From positions 1-25,139 of the IMG/VR virus record IMGVR_UViG_3300034105_000083: DNA of 25,139 nt; one strand, 5' to 3'. This DNA is from a virus. The position numbers were made by a program, and so were the translations under genes. The notes under the pieces were generated by a model, which searched no databases, was not told the DNA's origin, and was given only the letters and a program-made list of their open reading frames with translations. This document shows, piece after piece, positions 20,601 through 24,934 of the stretch. Position 1 is the first letter of the stretch; each line of letters starts with the position of its first letter.

Positions 20601-21395
20601 AAGAACCCTGTAGCGTCTGGTCTTGTTAGTTACTGGGCAAACAAGGACACGTTCACTGGAGATAAGATCTTCAGAGAGCCTGACAACAAAAAAATATTAC
20701 CAGAGGCAGAGGGGATGTTTGATGACAGAGTTGATCAGATATACAAGGACCTGGCTCCTGGATTTGGATTGTCACCAGCTAGAACTAAGGTTATGGTAGA
20801 GAAGGTTATAACAAGTGCGAACACTAACCCTACAATTCCTTTGATATACTCTGCGTATGATGGACTGTTCAATAAGAGTGACGGACTAGGTTCTGAGGTT
20901 AAGGAGGCGATGTCAGGTGTTGGTGATGCCTTCGGAAAGAAGGTTGTAAGGTACACTGACAAGAAAATTATAAGGTATAAGGATCAAGACGAGAAAGAGT
21001 ACCAGGAGAGCGTATTAGAGACTAAGGTATGGAATAGCGAGCAGAAGGTCTACAACGAGATAAAGAAGAAGTACGATGGAGGAGGTAATCTAACAAATAA
21101 GGAGCTTATTGATCTTGTAAAAGAAAACTTCGAGCCTATGGACTATAGGAAGTATGCTAAAAAATATAACGCATACATACACAATATGAACATAGACAAG
21201 TCTGTTCTAGACATTATATTCGAAGATGTTCCAGAGGTACAGGCTATGAAGTTAAATCAGAGGTACGGACCTAACTTAGAGGGTGAGGAGTTGAAGGAGT
21301 TGGGAAGAGCTATGAACTCAGCTGGTAAGAGGATAAATAACAAGTCTATCTATATATACAATAAAAAATATAAGAACAGAAAGAACGCCCAGTAA
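11613..21395 (+). CDS. Giant polyvalent virion protein with metallopeptidase, GNAT and LPD38-like regions
   Basis: 3260 residues. In order: LPSPxxVLG twice (3-11, 16-24); a duplicated 55-residue unit (110-164, 240-294); charged helices; an Ala/Gly-rich helical region (about 520-730); an acidic linker (about 850-870); a region with GDIAGLFK, LDNFDGYL and GFRIVSR (about 1070-1200); a metallopeptidase with HEVFH at 1301-1305 and a likely third ligand in ERLAELIG (1357-1364); a domain with VMAVLSPQMDW and TIDTH (about 1490-1880); a GNAT domain with IGKGIG at 1957-1962; a block with NPFRHSWFYDR (about 2215); and an LPD38-like region with GGNPLFIIGN (2672-2681) and MDFSQGG, followed by a hydrophobic stretch (about 2869-2895). 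Such multi-domain proteins are known as phage polyvalent proteins, ejected with DNA to act on the host. That role is inferred. KRSQ/RRSQ linkers occur at 1452, 1901 and 2025. No DxDGD RNA polymerase motif was seen. The stop codon lies in the terminator loop. Confidence 0.8.
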   Translation: MKLPSPDQVLGNKNTLPSPSDVLGTVKKKVASKPRSQEELWGSESQPQDLYTSLVTGAQEPQQESDGLGGPPKKSGADNRISQSLSKINKGLMNDTEENVVAQLSKDQTFKNLGFSFEESGWSGDYVTVTAPNKKTKEISLDNFLDSKSAAQSVELQNFIKQNTTKEKRAELEQISQIEDSNIQKLQSEKKKFGQEFDLGLAKGFDKKNSKYLNDKLQTVNSKLINQNEEYVVPQMNYQFGDLGFKFEESGATGDWMIATAPNGKKMEISLDPLMSSKAVSESAKLQQFIRDNTPNKGLYVIEKTASDENQKINSQKDVDTSIKRISDEANSLNTELKAFLSRKNALETTFEKGSEGYNQLQAQLITERDALIQKQSNLKTKEVLLKKSVGKYTSMKSEQGTWLAGTWNALMDASASGTAGFVDMMIDIGAEITPNEMMMSPKDLKNSSLGISKKLGIKPPSVSQTYAQWKESLTEDQKDSVEDEMDDIIKKSMKKDAIPIIRKGNREVFGSSTATPEWDQLKSEGFWGGAYLGLVKTAPALIGGSGPAGWAQRTAQMYALVSDGIRQEMDKNPEFDNVSENQKLAVVLPVGITGAILEEFGLKNIKGSTGLINKIAMSALGKAGTRTTAKTFRELVENEVESGLARGLLTIGSAGLAEFESGALQTATELGIKEIYNQVTDKKMFETPETIGEWVNDIAIAGAQEAVGGFVLGMPTAISAAYSEKGFLKMSDDNFRIFEAAANDDNIQKAFITNLKTQITQGIITTAEAKEQLNNYRNSVGLFKSLPEGLNTQQKKEAMNLLKEKRDLQNQVDGKDPSLVKKLTDRITAIDASLISISESTVTDENAAEAVEEITPAVEEPAVKPSGQKVTDVINRPATLESQAGVKLETPIDGDVYQEGQRVIFEDKNKKVYDLGNIDEISDKTVEELGIKPQEEMVSVTPEGKVKVGENEWNMQSELPNYGIEYDSDGNVKAVSLKDDAGKTVMYEGQVAEDAAYQVLLKQTETPEQRQAINEILENDEELNRQLREAEEAAKAAAVEVTEPGAPKTQAEQYSEELDKTKESDPEAYWSVSPVSAADAAKGTIIDTPDGAAIVKPDGDIAGLFKKATSKAKGVAQDLLKRAVAAGGKKLDNFDGYLTKQYEKAGFRIVSRVPFNEEYAPPGWNKEIHGTPDVVAMVYDPEGKLDIEEKTFDDYDEAMAYRDSLLEPSIDVELEGLAKLFDESDKGFRISQVDKAKEALKRILPGVEFIVHETNEAYKKATGESGSGGMYIYRPKTDKKPASRVIHINKQKANGRTVAHEVFHAVILDKIKGDKAVQEITARMVDAVYKTASPELRAELDAFAARYTDKTIRDEERLAELIGIIADGYPKMSQINKGIVKRWLEALAKMFGRKPFTDNEVIDLLNTLAGKISTGEVISEEDVKIIKPTKVDSKGNLPEPTEKSKNNLKAKRSQLTDDTKSKVKIGSIVSTRTPDTEGIHKTSDSIVDLKSLEKDDALVIKIAKELSSYGLSKIEEVNNINDARNLIQDFKKSVKDNLRFLHDSFGKEVRDVAKLWYDGANKISNEIADKYDYSTDQVAGVMAVLSPQMDWFRNLSLGKRVIDIYKNQQDTLFDSKMKSWVENSSSGTGKNKKPLLPDSKDIIKRVDGKKLSELDIKDKAIFIRAYDEMYNSKNYENISPNGEINGLVRNKNGSPGACGWGAFPTIEKSISILEDGSIENISKNLGNMHKVRNFFNNISNPNDPNAVTIDTHAVAAGLLLPLSGSSKEVLYNFGGASSKSTGSKGSYAVYADAYRELAKELKILPRELQSITWEAVRGLFKADFKANKSNEENVKKVWSKYKNGEISIDKAHSDINDLAGGISKPVWYEYVADDNVKSLDENSAAMDQANEDLSEPTTIKRSQLTDDGVTINAKSNTSYTVTDNGNVVGSMQLTSNKELGKGYLSVDLSKLNEKYIGKGIGLELYRTVANKLKDKGIVLTSSMFRNEKSDRVWKSLEKSGEAVEIYSDPKLKRTVYALVNPEVRRSQKVEWEESKLGKGDKAITDRQPVLQNAAERYANKEISYEEYLKIKDVTSPIKPITDFIEPAKEEDIRFAVGINAEGKTNLKFDKGTLLGLRLDINAYINKNIWAITIHAPGKGKVLSYNNVARLKNVTFGSNAKDALNIARHKINKATIARMHGEWIPIEGNTSEEKGKSAMKFVESIVNNPEWSQVGMNPFRHSWFYDRADGKPVLAADELIQIGGLVYAKNVVKTTPYDKAFEFLDQEGDVMRFQEAKGIDEIVRIAKEAKYSDAAISAFLKAKGFSDAEITSALATDRPSVNKIYEDSKKAIDDKKRRVSIKDLAPFLRKSLLDRQAYIKRVINRIDNKSAKKAYDLLVTKAGASALASERFKRAEKKIYGGLSSEDVSTLDKIIYAKRMVAVNESRAKLGLEPYKGMDGYSIDDANRDLADFKNSLGDKKFNDLSNRATEYFDVFKLNLKKLYESGRISEETYESLKDTEYSPIKTIKYIIGDNLSVDEIDTQAKSLGISRNDIMKLSDNNENEIILDSKWLLAMSINSVEGRAFENNMLREFDKAIKEATPEEKKAFEDIILDNPVVGTKKDGGLKYKYDDTRLPVGYTKVSYFNDGNKVEIVLKDQYAKQLLDVKNKNKALETLGKLTGTKILRFFATGGNPLFIIGNTAVDFQNIAFFSDVYSKFKPMATAQLARDYTKNFVKKLFVSNEYNKIFNEYINHGGALDYMASDGLRSLESMNPVKGVTKAVQKGLIAYGRAMSLLGETSEVAFRLSVFQKVKEDSIKEFKKENNREPNAQELDDIMWNAGRQSRETMDFSQGGDVAKNIDAVFPYFNAALQGIRRPIDFAKKDPVGFSSSVLQYTVMASSLAAGSFAMLINAVGGDDDEDRTKKIMDAMNSLSEYEKANYHIMFTGEKNKDGEYEYYRVKKLPVLSVISTVAEQLIYKEFFNSKGIDYDMDSKVMLEAVNKSNPLPVTVQEVAGKNPVASGLVSYWANKDTFTGDKIFREPDNKKILPEAEGMFDDRVDQIYKDLAPGFGLSPARTKVMVEKVITSANTNPTIPLIYSAYDGLFNKSDGLGSEVKEAMSGVGDAFGKKVVRYTDKKIIRYKDQDEKEYQESVLETKVWNSEQKVYNEIKKKYDGGGNLTNKELIDLVKENFEPMDYRKYAKKYNAYIHNMNIDKSVLDIIFEDVPEVQAMKLNQRYGPNLEGEELKELGRAMNSAGKRINNKSIYIYNKKYKNRKNAQ
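11940..12104 (+). repeat. Tandem protein repeat, unit A (55 codons)
   Basis: Codons 110-164 of the polyvalent gene. They align without a gap to unit B at 12330-12494; I count 30 of 55 identical residues, including LGF-F-EESG, TAPN, EISLD and the ending NT. Confidence 0.85.
12330..12494 (+). repeat. Tandem protein repeat, unit B (55 codons)
   Basis: Codons 240-294 of the polyvalent gene, 130 codons after unit A. It shares the GD-aromatic, TAPN, EISLD and SK-x-x-S pattern. The function of the repeated domain is unknown. Confidence 0.85.
15966..15989 (+). repeat. KRSQLTDD linker repeat, copy 1
   Basis: Codons 1452-1459 of the polyvalent gene encode KRSQLTDD. At DNA level 20 of 24 bases match copy 2 at 17313-17336. 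It lies between the metallopeptidase and the TIDTH domain, near the left edge of an AT-rich segment. Confidence 0.8.
17313..17336 (+). repeat. KRSQLTDD linker repeat, copy 2
   Basis: Codons 1901-1908 again encode KRSQLTDD, between the TIDTH domain and the GNAT domain and close to the right edge of the AT-rich segment. A third, shorter RRSQ (codons 2025-2028, 17685-17696) follows the GNAT domain. Confidence 0.8.
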
Positions 21396-21405
21396 CCCTG
21401 GGCGT
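21385..21405. terminator. Shared bidirectional terminator hairpin between convergent operons
   Basis: ACGCCCAG (21385-21392) and CTGGGCGT (21398-21405) form a perfect 8-bp stem with loop TAACC. The TAA at 21393-21395 is the stop codon of the 3260-codon gene. The leftward operon ends at 21413, on the other side. The rightward trailing tract is only weakly T-rich (CTTGCCTTT), and the leftward one becomes T-rich further on. Confidence 0.7.
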
Positions 21406-21412
21406 CTTGCCT

Positions 21413-21688
21413 TTAAAGTGGTGTCTTGCTTGAGATCTCGTACTTCGCTGGGTCTATTATCAGCTTCAGAAGGATGAACAGTTGCTCTGCCTCCGAGTAG
21501 TCGATCCTGCCCTTCTCGTTGAACCTGACAACCAGTCCGTTACCGTCGTCTTCAATCTTCAGTGCCACCTCTCCTCTTACGTGTTGAGACCACTGTGAGG
21601 CGTAGCTCCTGCTTAGCGTGTGCACGTTGTCATTTACTACCTCGTAGTCGTAGTCGTAGTTATCATCTACAAATATCTGCTTTTTCAT
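21413..21688 (-). CDS. Small acidic phage protein of unknown function
   Basis: 91 residues. The N-terminus is very acidic and aromatic (DDNYDYDYEVVND), the middle has a SYASQWSQHVRGEVALKIED beta-like segment, and the end has DYSEAEQLFILLKLI, an amphipathic helix. I do not recognise it. The general plan, a beta region followed by an E-L/A-E-x-F/L helix, resembles that of the 99-residue protein two genes upstream (TDELETFFACLNHF), but the similarity is too weak to claim homology. It is the last gene of the leftward operon, and its start lies 26 bases inside the end of the preceding gene, which points to coupled translation. The hairpin at 21385-21405 follows. Confidence 0.7.
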   Translation of the reverse strand: MKKQIFVDDNYDYDYEVVNDNVHTLSRSYASQWSQHVRGEVALKIEDDGNGLVVRFNEKGRIDYSEAEQLFILLKLIIDPAKYEISSKTPL

Positions 21689-22085
21689 ATAATTCGTATA
21701 TTGAGTTTGTTGTTTTGAATTTAATATAGTCCTCTCTTTGTTCTATAATCTCTTTTATGTCTGTCGTCTGCCAGGTAAAGAACTGACTGAATGGAGACAT
21801 CAGTAGGCTTCTTCCTACAGCTATGTCCTTGTGCTTTGCTTTGAACTTACCGTTCTCATCAAACTCTAGCCAACAAATATCCTTGGACTGTTTTTTCAGG
21901 CCGTCTTCTCGAACTAGTTTGTAGTTATACTGCTGCTCGCTAAATTCTTCATAGCTCCAGTTTTCCTTGACAGCACACTCTTGGCTACAAAATAAAGCGT
22001 CAGTTAATCCAGTGGGTATAATCTTACTACAATGGTTGCAAAGTGTTGCCCCATTACCGTTGTTTAATTTATGAATTGGTTTCAT
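21663..22085 (-). CDS. Small zinc-ribbon-type phage protein
   Basis: 140 residues. The N-terminal 40 residues begin MKPIHKLNNGNGATLCNHCS and continue to ALFCSQEC, giving a CxxC...CxxxC set (Cys 16, 19, 33 and 37) that should bind one zinc ion. Short proteins starting MKPIHK-NNG-GATLC are common in phages, usually as a bare zinc finger; here about 100 further residues follow, with QFFTWQTTDIKEIIEQREDY and a charged C-terminus. The role is unknown; zinc ribbons in such small phage proteins probably contact nucleic acid or host proteins. The start overlaps the stop of the 99-residue gene by ATGA (22082-22085). Confidence 0.75.
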   Translation of the reverse strand: MKPIHKLNNGNGATLCNHCSKIIPTGLTDALFCSQECAVKENWSYEEFSEQQYNYKLVREDGLKKQSKDICWLEFDENGKFKAKHKDIAVGRSLLMSPFSQFFTWQTTDIKEIIEQREDYIKFKTTNSIYELYEKADICR

Positions 22086-22381
22086 TTTCCAAAGTATTTA
22101 AAGTGGTTTAAACAAGCAAAGAATGTTTCTAGTTCGTCTGTATGAAGTTCAATTCTCTTACTCTCCCACCTTCCTTTACTGACTTCACTTTCGAAACTTA
22201 TATCATAGCCCTCTCCATTTGCCCACTGAGTTAATTTACAGAAGGACTTTTTCATTCCATCAATCTCGTACTCAACAGTCTTTCCTTCACCAAATAGCTT
22301 TGGCATGTAGTACTCTTCCTCAATGGCTTCTTCATTTTGTTTTACAAGAAACCTACCGATCTTACTTAATAATTTTTTCAT
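22082..22381 (-). CDS. Small phage protein of unknown function
   Basis: 99 residues, with a Lys-rich N-terminal helix (MKKLLSKIGRFLVKQ), an acidic stretch, then a compact region KLTQWANGEGYDISFESEV and ESKRIELHTDELETFFACLN. The NGEGYDI and ELHTDELETFFACL elements look like a small alpha/beta domain. No known motif was recognised. It is joined to both neighbours by ATGA overlaps (22378-22381 upstream, 22082-22085 downstream), so it belongs to the co-translated set of accessory genes in this operon. Confidence 0.7.
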   Translation of the reverse strand: MKKLLSKIGRFLVKQNEEAIEEEYYMPKLFGEGKTVEYEIDGMKKSFCKLTQWANGEGYDISFESEVSKGRWESKRIELHTDELETFFACLNHFKYFGK

Positions 22382-22620
22382 TCTATCAATTTATCAATGT
22401 TAATATTATGTTCCTCAAGTATCTCTCCAATTCCATTAGCCATGAACTGGATGCCGTCAAATATGTCAGCGGTGTTATAGGCTATGTTCTCGCACTGTCT
22501 CTCTACCTTCTTACGAAGTTGTAGTATATCAAACAATGCACAGGCCATATCAAATGACTTTATAGACCTGTAGAACTCCATCTGTTGTTCTGGTAGTTTA
22601 AACTCTAGCTTTGCTTTCAT
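22378..22620 (-). CDS. Small conserved phage protein, LEFKLPEQQ type
   Basis: 80 residues, largely helical: MKAKLEFKLPEQQMEFYRSI, then ACALFDILQLRKKVERQ and a C-terminal GEILEEHNINIDKLIE. Short proteins with an N-terminal LEF-LPED/EQ strand, an ALW/ALF-x-IxQ-LR helix and an LxEHxI end are widespread in phages; I know of no established function. The ATG overlaps the stop of the GIY-YIG gene by ATGA (22617-22620). If the homing cassette is a later arrival, this gene was originally coupled in the same way to the phosphoesterase gene. Confidence 0.75.
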   Translation of the reverse strand: MKAKLEFKLPEQQMEFYRSIKSFDMACALFDILQLRKKVERQCENIAYNTADIFDGIQFMANGIGEILEEHNINIDKLIE

Positions 22621-22667
22621 AACGTGGTGTACTTATTATTAATGATGTGCTGTGACTTTCCGTTAGG
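22617..22667 (-). repeat. Duplicated coding tail, copy at the end of the homing endonuclease gene
   Basis: Encodes PNGKSQHIINNKYTTL plus stop, with codons AAC, AAG, CAG, CAC, TAC and ACC resembling the phosphoesterase gene. It ends TTATGA, overlapping the next ATG. It is probably the original 3' end of the phosphoesterase gene. Confidence 0.8.
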
Positions 22668-23372
22668 GTTATAATTTTCTAAATACATTATTCCATACTT
22701 ATATATTTTTTTATTTATATCAGATTTCAATGTATTTCTATTTACGCTTATTTTTAAAGATGCATCTCTTATGTTTACATATTTCTCATGTGTTTTAATA
22801 TTTATACAAATTTTGTTTTTACTTTTATCATATGAATTATTTATATTAAACATATCTTGATTGTACTTCCCTATTGGTTTATTTAAATCATCTATATATA
22901 CATACGGAGTTTTATTTTTAGACGCTCCTCTTAACCTAGTTTTCATTGACGCATATATTAAACTATTTATTTTACAACAATCAACTAAAGAGATATATAT
23001 CTCTCTTGTATCCATATTCATTACGCGTTTTGACATATGAGATTTTACTCCAGATCTATTTTTTAAAGATTCAAAAGAAGGATTAAAAACACCATCTCCA
23101 CCATCAGTCATATTAACTAGACAACCATTACCTAAATCTTTTCTACCATACTCTTTTATTAAGAAAATTTCTAATTCAATTGCGTCTTCTTCAGAAAGAT
23201 TTTTAGATACTATATCTACACTATATCCATACTTACTAACAGTATTTAGCCAATAATTATTTCTATATCTATTAGAAAATGCGCGTCTAAAATTATTTTC
23301 TTTACCCATTCCTATATAAAAAACATCATTTGTATCTAATTTATAGTGTCTATATACGTAGTATGGTGTCAT
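22617..23372 (-). CDS. GIY-YIG homing endonuclease with two NUMOD-like repeats and a captured C-terminal tail
   Basis: 251 residues. The nuclease domain has YVYRH (5-9) and FYIGMG (18-23) as the GIY and YIG motifs, Arg 29/30 as probable catalytic Arg, a Glu in ELEIFLIKEYG (66-76), and Asn 87 in LVNMTDGGDG. Two NUMOD-like DNA-binding repeats follow: about 115-160 (RVMNMDTREIYISLVDCCKI) and 186-232 (KICINIKTHEKYVNIRDASL). This is the make-up of phage homing endonucleases that cut an allele lacking the gene. Residues 236-251 (PNGKSQHIINNKYTTL) lie beyond the last repeat and copy the end of the upstream phosphoesterase. The gene is much more AT-rich than its neighbours except in this tail. Start and stop are both in ATGA overlaps (23369-23372 and 22617-22620). 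Confidence 0.9.
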   Translation of the reverse strand: MTPYYVYRHYKLDTNDVFYIGMGKENNFRRAFSNRYRNNYWLNTVSKYGYSVDIVSKNLSEEDAIELEIFLIKEYGRKDLGNGCLVNMTDGGDGVFNPSFESLKNRSGVKSHMSKRVMNMDTREIYISLVDCCKINSLIYASMKTRLRGASKNKTPYVYIDDLNKPIGKYNQDMFNINNSYDKSKNKICINIKTHEKYVNIRDASLKISVNRNTLKSDINKKIYKYGIMYLENYNPNGKSQHIINNKYTTL

Positions 23373-23425
23373 AGCGTTGTATATTTATTATTTATTATAT
23401 GGATATGTTGATGTTTTCCATTAGG
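23369..23425 (-). repeat. Duplicated coding tail, copy at the end of the phosphoesterase gene
   Basis: Encodes PNGKHQHIHIINNKYTTL plus stop, with A/T-ending codons (AAT, AAA, CAT, CAA, TAT, ACA). It carries two additional residues (HI) relative to the other copy. It ends CTATGA, overlapping the ATG of the homing endonuclease. It is probably a recoded replacement tail supplied by the cassette. Confidence 0.8.
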
Positions 23426-24934
23426 AAATATAACTATATTACTGTGTAGCCACGAACTGAGCCCACGATTATACCCAACCCTTAGGTGTGTTAATGTACC
23501 TACAGATGAGTGACCATCAAGCCTAATTGGTGAATGAGTGTGACCAGTTATGTTTTTAGTATTCATATCTTTAAACTGTATAGCCGATCCTCTGCTACCG
23601 TTAGTTCCTATGTGTCCGTGTACACCGCACTCTATGTTAGCAACCCTGAAACTTTCATCTATACCTAGGCAGTTCACGTTTGTAACTTGGTACTTGTTCA
23701 GTATTGCAGGTATGATACCCTTACCAATTGTATCATTCTTAAGTACATGCGCCAGCTCCAGGTAGGTACTCTTGTTGGTACTCTTTCTCCAGTCCACGTC
23801 GTTAAGCCACCTATCAAGGAACTCGTCGTGGTTACTCCTGACCATCACAAAGTTAAAGTCTGAGTACCTGTCAAAGAACGCGGCCATGTTGTTTAGCTCC
23901 AGCATAAGGTCACCAGAACCGTCCTCCTCCCTGGCCATCACCTGGAATGGTTGGTTACGCTCGTGGTGTGATATGGAGTGCCCGTTGAACACGTCGTGTA
24001 GTACTATATCCTCACAGTTCAGGTTCTCAGCCATCCTGAATGAGACATCAAGAACGTCGTCGTTAGTCTCACCAAGGTGTAGGTCACCAAACACCATAAC
24101 AGTCTTGCTTGTCTCACGTATGGATCCAGCTATTACATTGTAGTGCAGGTCATAGAACGACCCGTCTTCGTCAGCAGTGACCTGTCTGATATGGAAGTCG
24201 TCATCGTCCAGCTCTATGATAACAAATCCTAGCGTGTGGTGGAACTCACCCTTCTTGCCAGACTTGGTGTCAGTGTAGTTCTGTAGCGATATGGCTCCTG
24301 TAGTCACCAACAGCTTGTGAGGGTAACCGTCAAGTATTGGCAGTGACTTAAGGTGTACCCTAGGGTGCCCAACGACGCAACTTTCAAGCCCTGTGAGGCC
24401 GTTAATCCCAGAAAGAGGAGTAGATGCTGTCGGTTGAATTTTAAGGTCTGAGAGGATGCACAAGTGCTTGTGTACCTTGTGCCTGTTTGCGTCCAGGTAC
24501 TTCTCTACCCTTGGCGACCACGAGTTCCTCTCCTCCTTCTCCTTGACCCTCTTGCTTGAGTTAAGTGATGTAGGGTTCTTGTACCTTCCAGCTATTATGG
24601 ATATCTCTGCGTCTATCTCTTTGGCGTACGCCTCTATGTTTGTAAGGAACTGCTCGTGTATCTCTGTGTCAGACTGACACCATGACACTATAAACCTCTG
24701 CTTGGTCTTGTCGAGCTCCCTCTTCTGGGCCTCTAGGAACATGTCCGACTCTGGCAGTTCTTTATTATCGGTTACTCCTGTCCTCTCTAGGTGCTTAGAC
24801 ATTGTCCTACGAACCTGATCCTCGTAAGGGATGCCGAACTCAATGCACGCCATCTTTGTGGCGTGTGTAATGTTATGACCTAGAGACAAGGCTGTCTCTA
24901 TATACTGCTTAAACTCTTCTGAATACTTTCCCAT
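23369..24934 (-). CDS. Calcineurin-like metallophosphoesterase, resembling phage T5 A1 DNA transfer protein
   Basis: 521 residues. The metallophosphoesterase motifs are in order: GDLHLG (283-288), HDVFNGHS (313-320), RSNHDEF (366-372), GVHGHIG (437-443) and GHTHSP (464-469), which supply the Asp, His and Asn ligands of a two-metal centre. The first 60 residues look helix-turn-helix-like. The long middle region with LPILDGYPHKLLVTTGAISL resembles phage proteins annotated as T5 A1-like; T5 A1 takes part in host DNA degradation and second-step DNA transfer. Whether this protein does so is an inference, and another nuclease or phosphatase role is possible. Residues 504-521 (PNGKHQHIHIINNKYTTL) match the end of the following endonuclease. 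The ATG overlaps the stop of the preceding gene as TAATG. Confidence 0.8.
   Translation of the reverse strand: MGKYSEEFKQYIETALSLGHNITHATKMACIEFGIPYEDQVRRTMSKHLERTGVTDNKELPESDMFLEAQKRELDKTKQRFIVSWCQSDTEIHEQFLTNIEAYAKEIDAEISIIAGRYKNPTSLNSSKRVKEKEERNSWSPRVEKYLDANRHKVHKHLCILSDLKIQPTASTPLSGINGLTGLESCVVGHPRVHLKSLPILDGYPHKLLVTTGAISLQNYTDTKSGKKGEFHHTLGFVIIELDDDDFHIRQVTADEDGSFYDLHYNVIAGSIRETSKTVMVFGDLHLGETNDDVLDVSFRMAENLNCEDIVLHDVFNGHSISHHERNQPFQVMAREEDGSGDLMLELNNMAAFFDRYSDFNFVMVRSNHDEFLDRWLNDVDWRKSTNKSTYLELAHVLKNDTIGKGIIPAILNKYQVTNVNCLGIDESFRVANIECGVHGHIGTNGSRGSAIQFKDMNTKNITGHTHSPIRLDGHSSVGTLTHLRVGYNRGLSSWLHSNIVIFPNGKHQHIHIINNKYTTL

Noticed and set aside
11613-21395. The giant gene as a crAss-type virion RNA polymerase
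   Set aside because: No DxDGD catalytic motif was found; the readable modules are peptidase, GNAT and LPD-like.
22219-22524. A 101-codon rightward open frame
   Set aside because: It runs antisense across two overlapping leftward genes and resembles no known protein.
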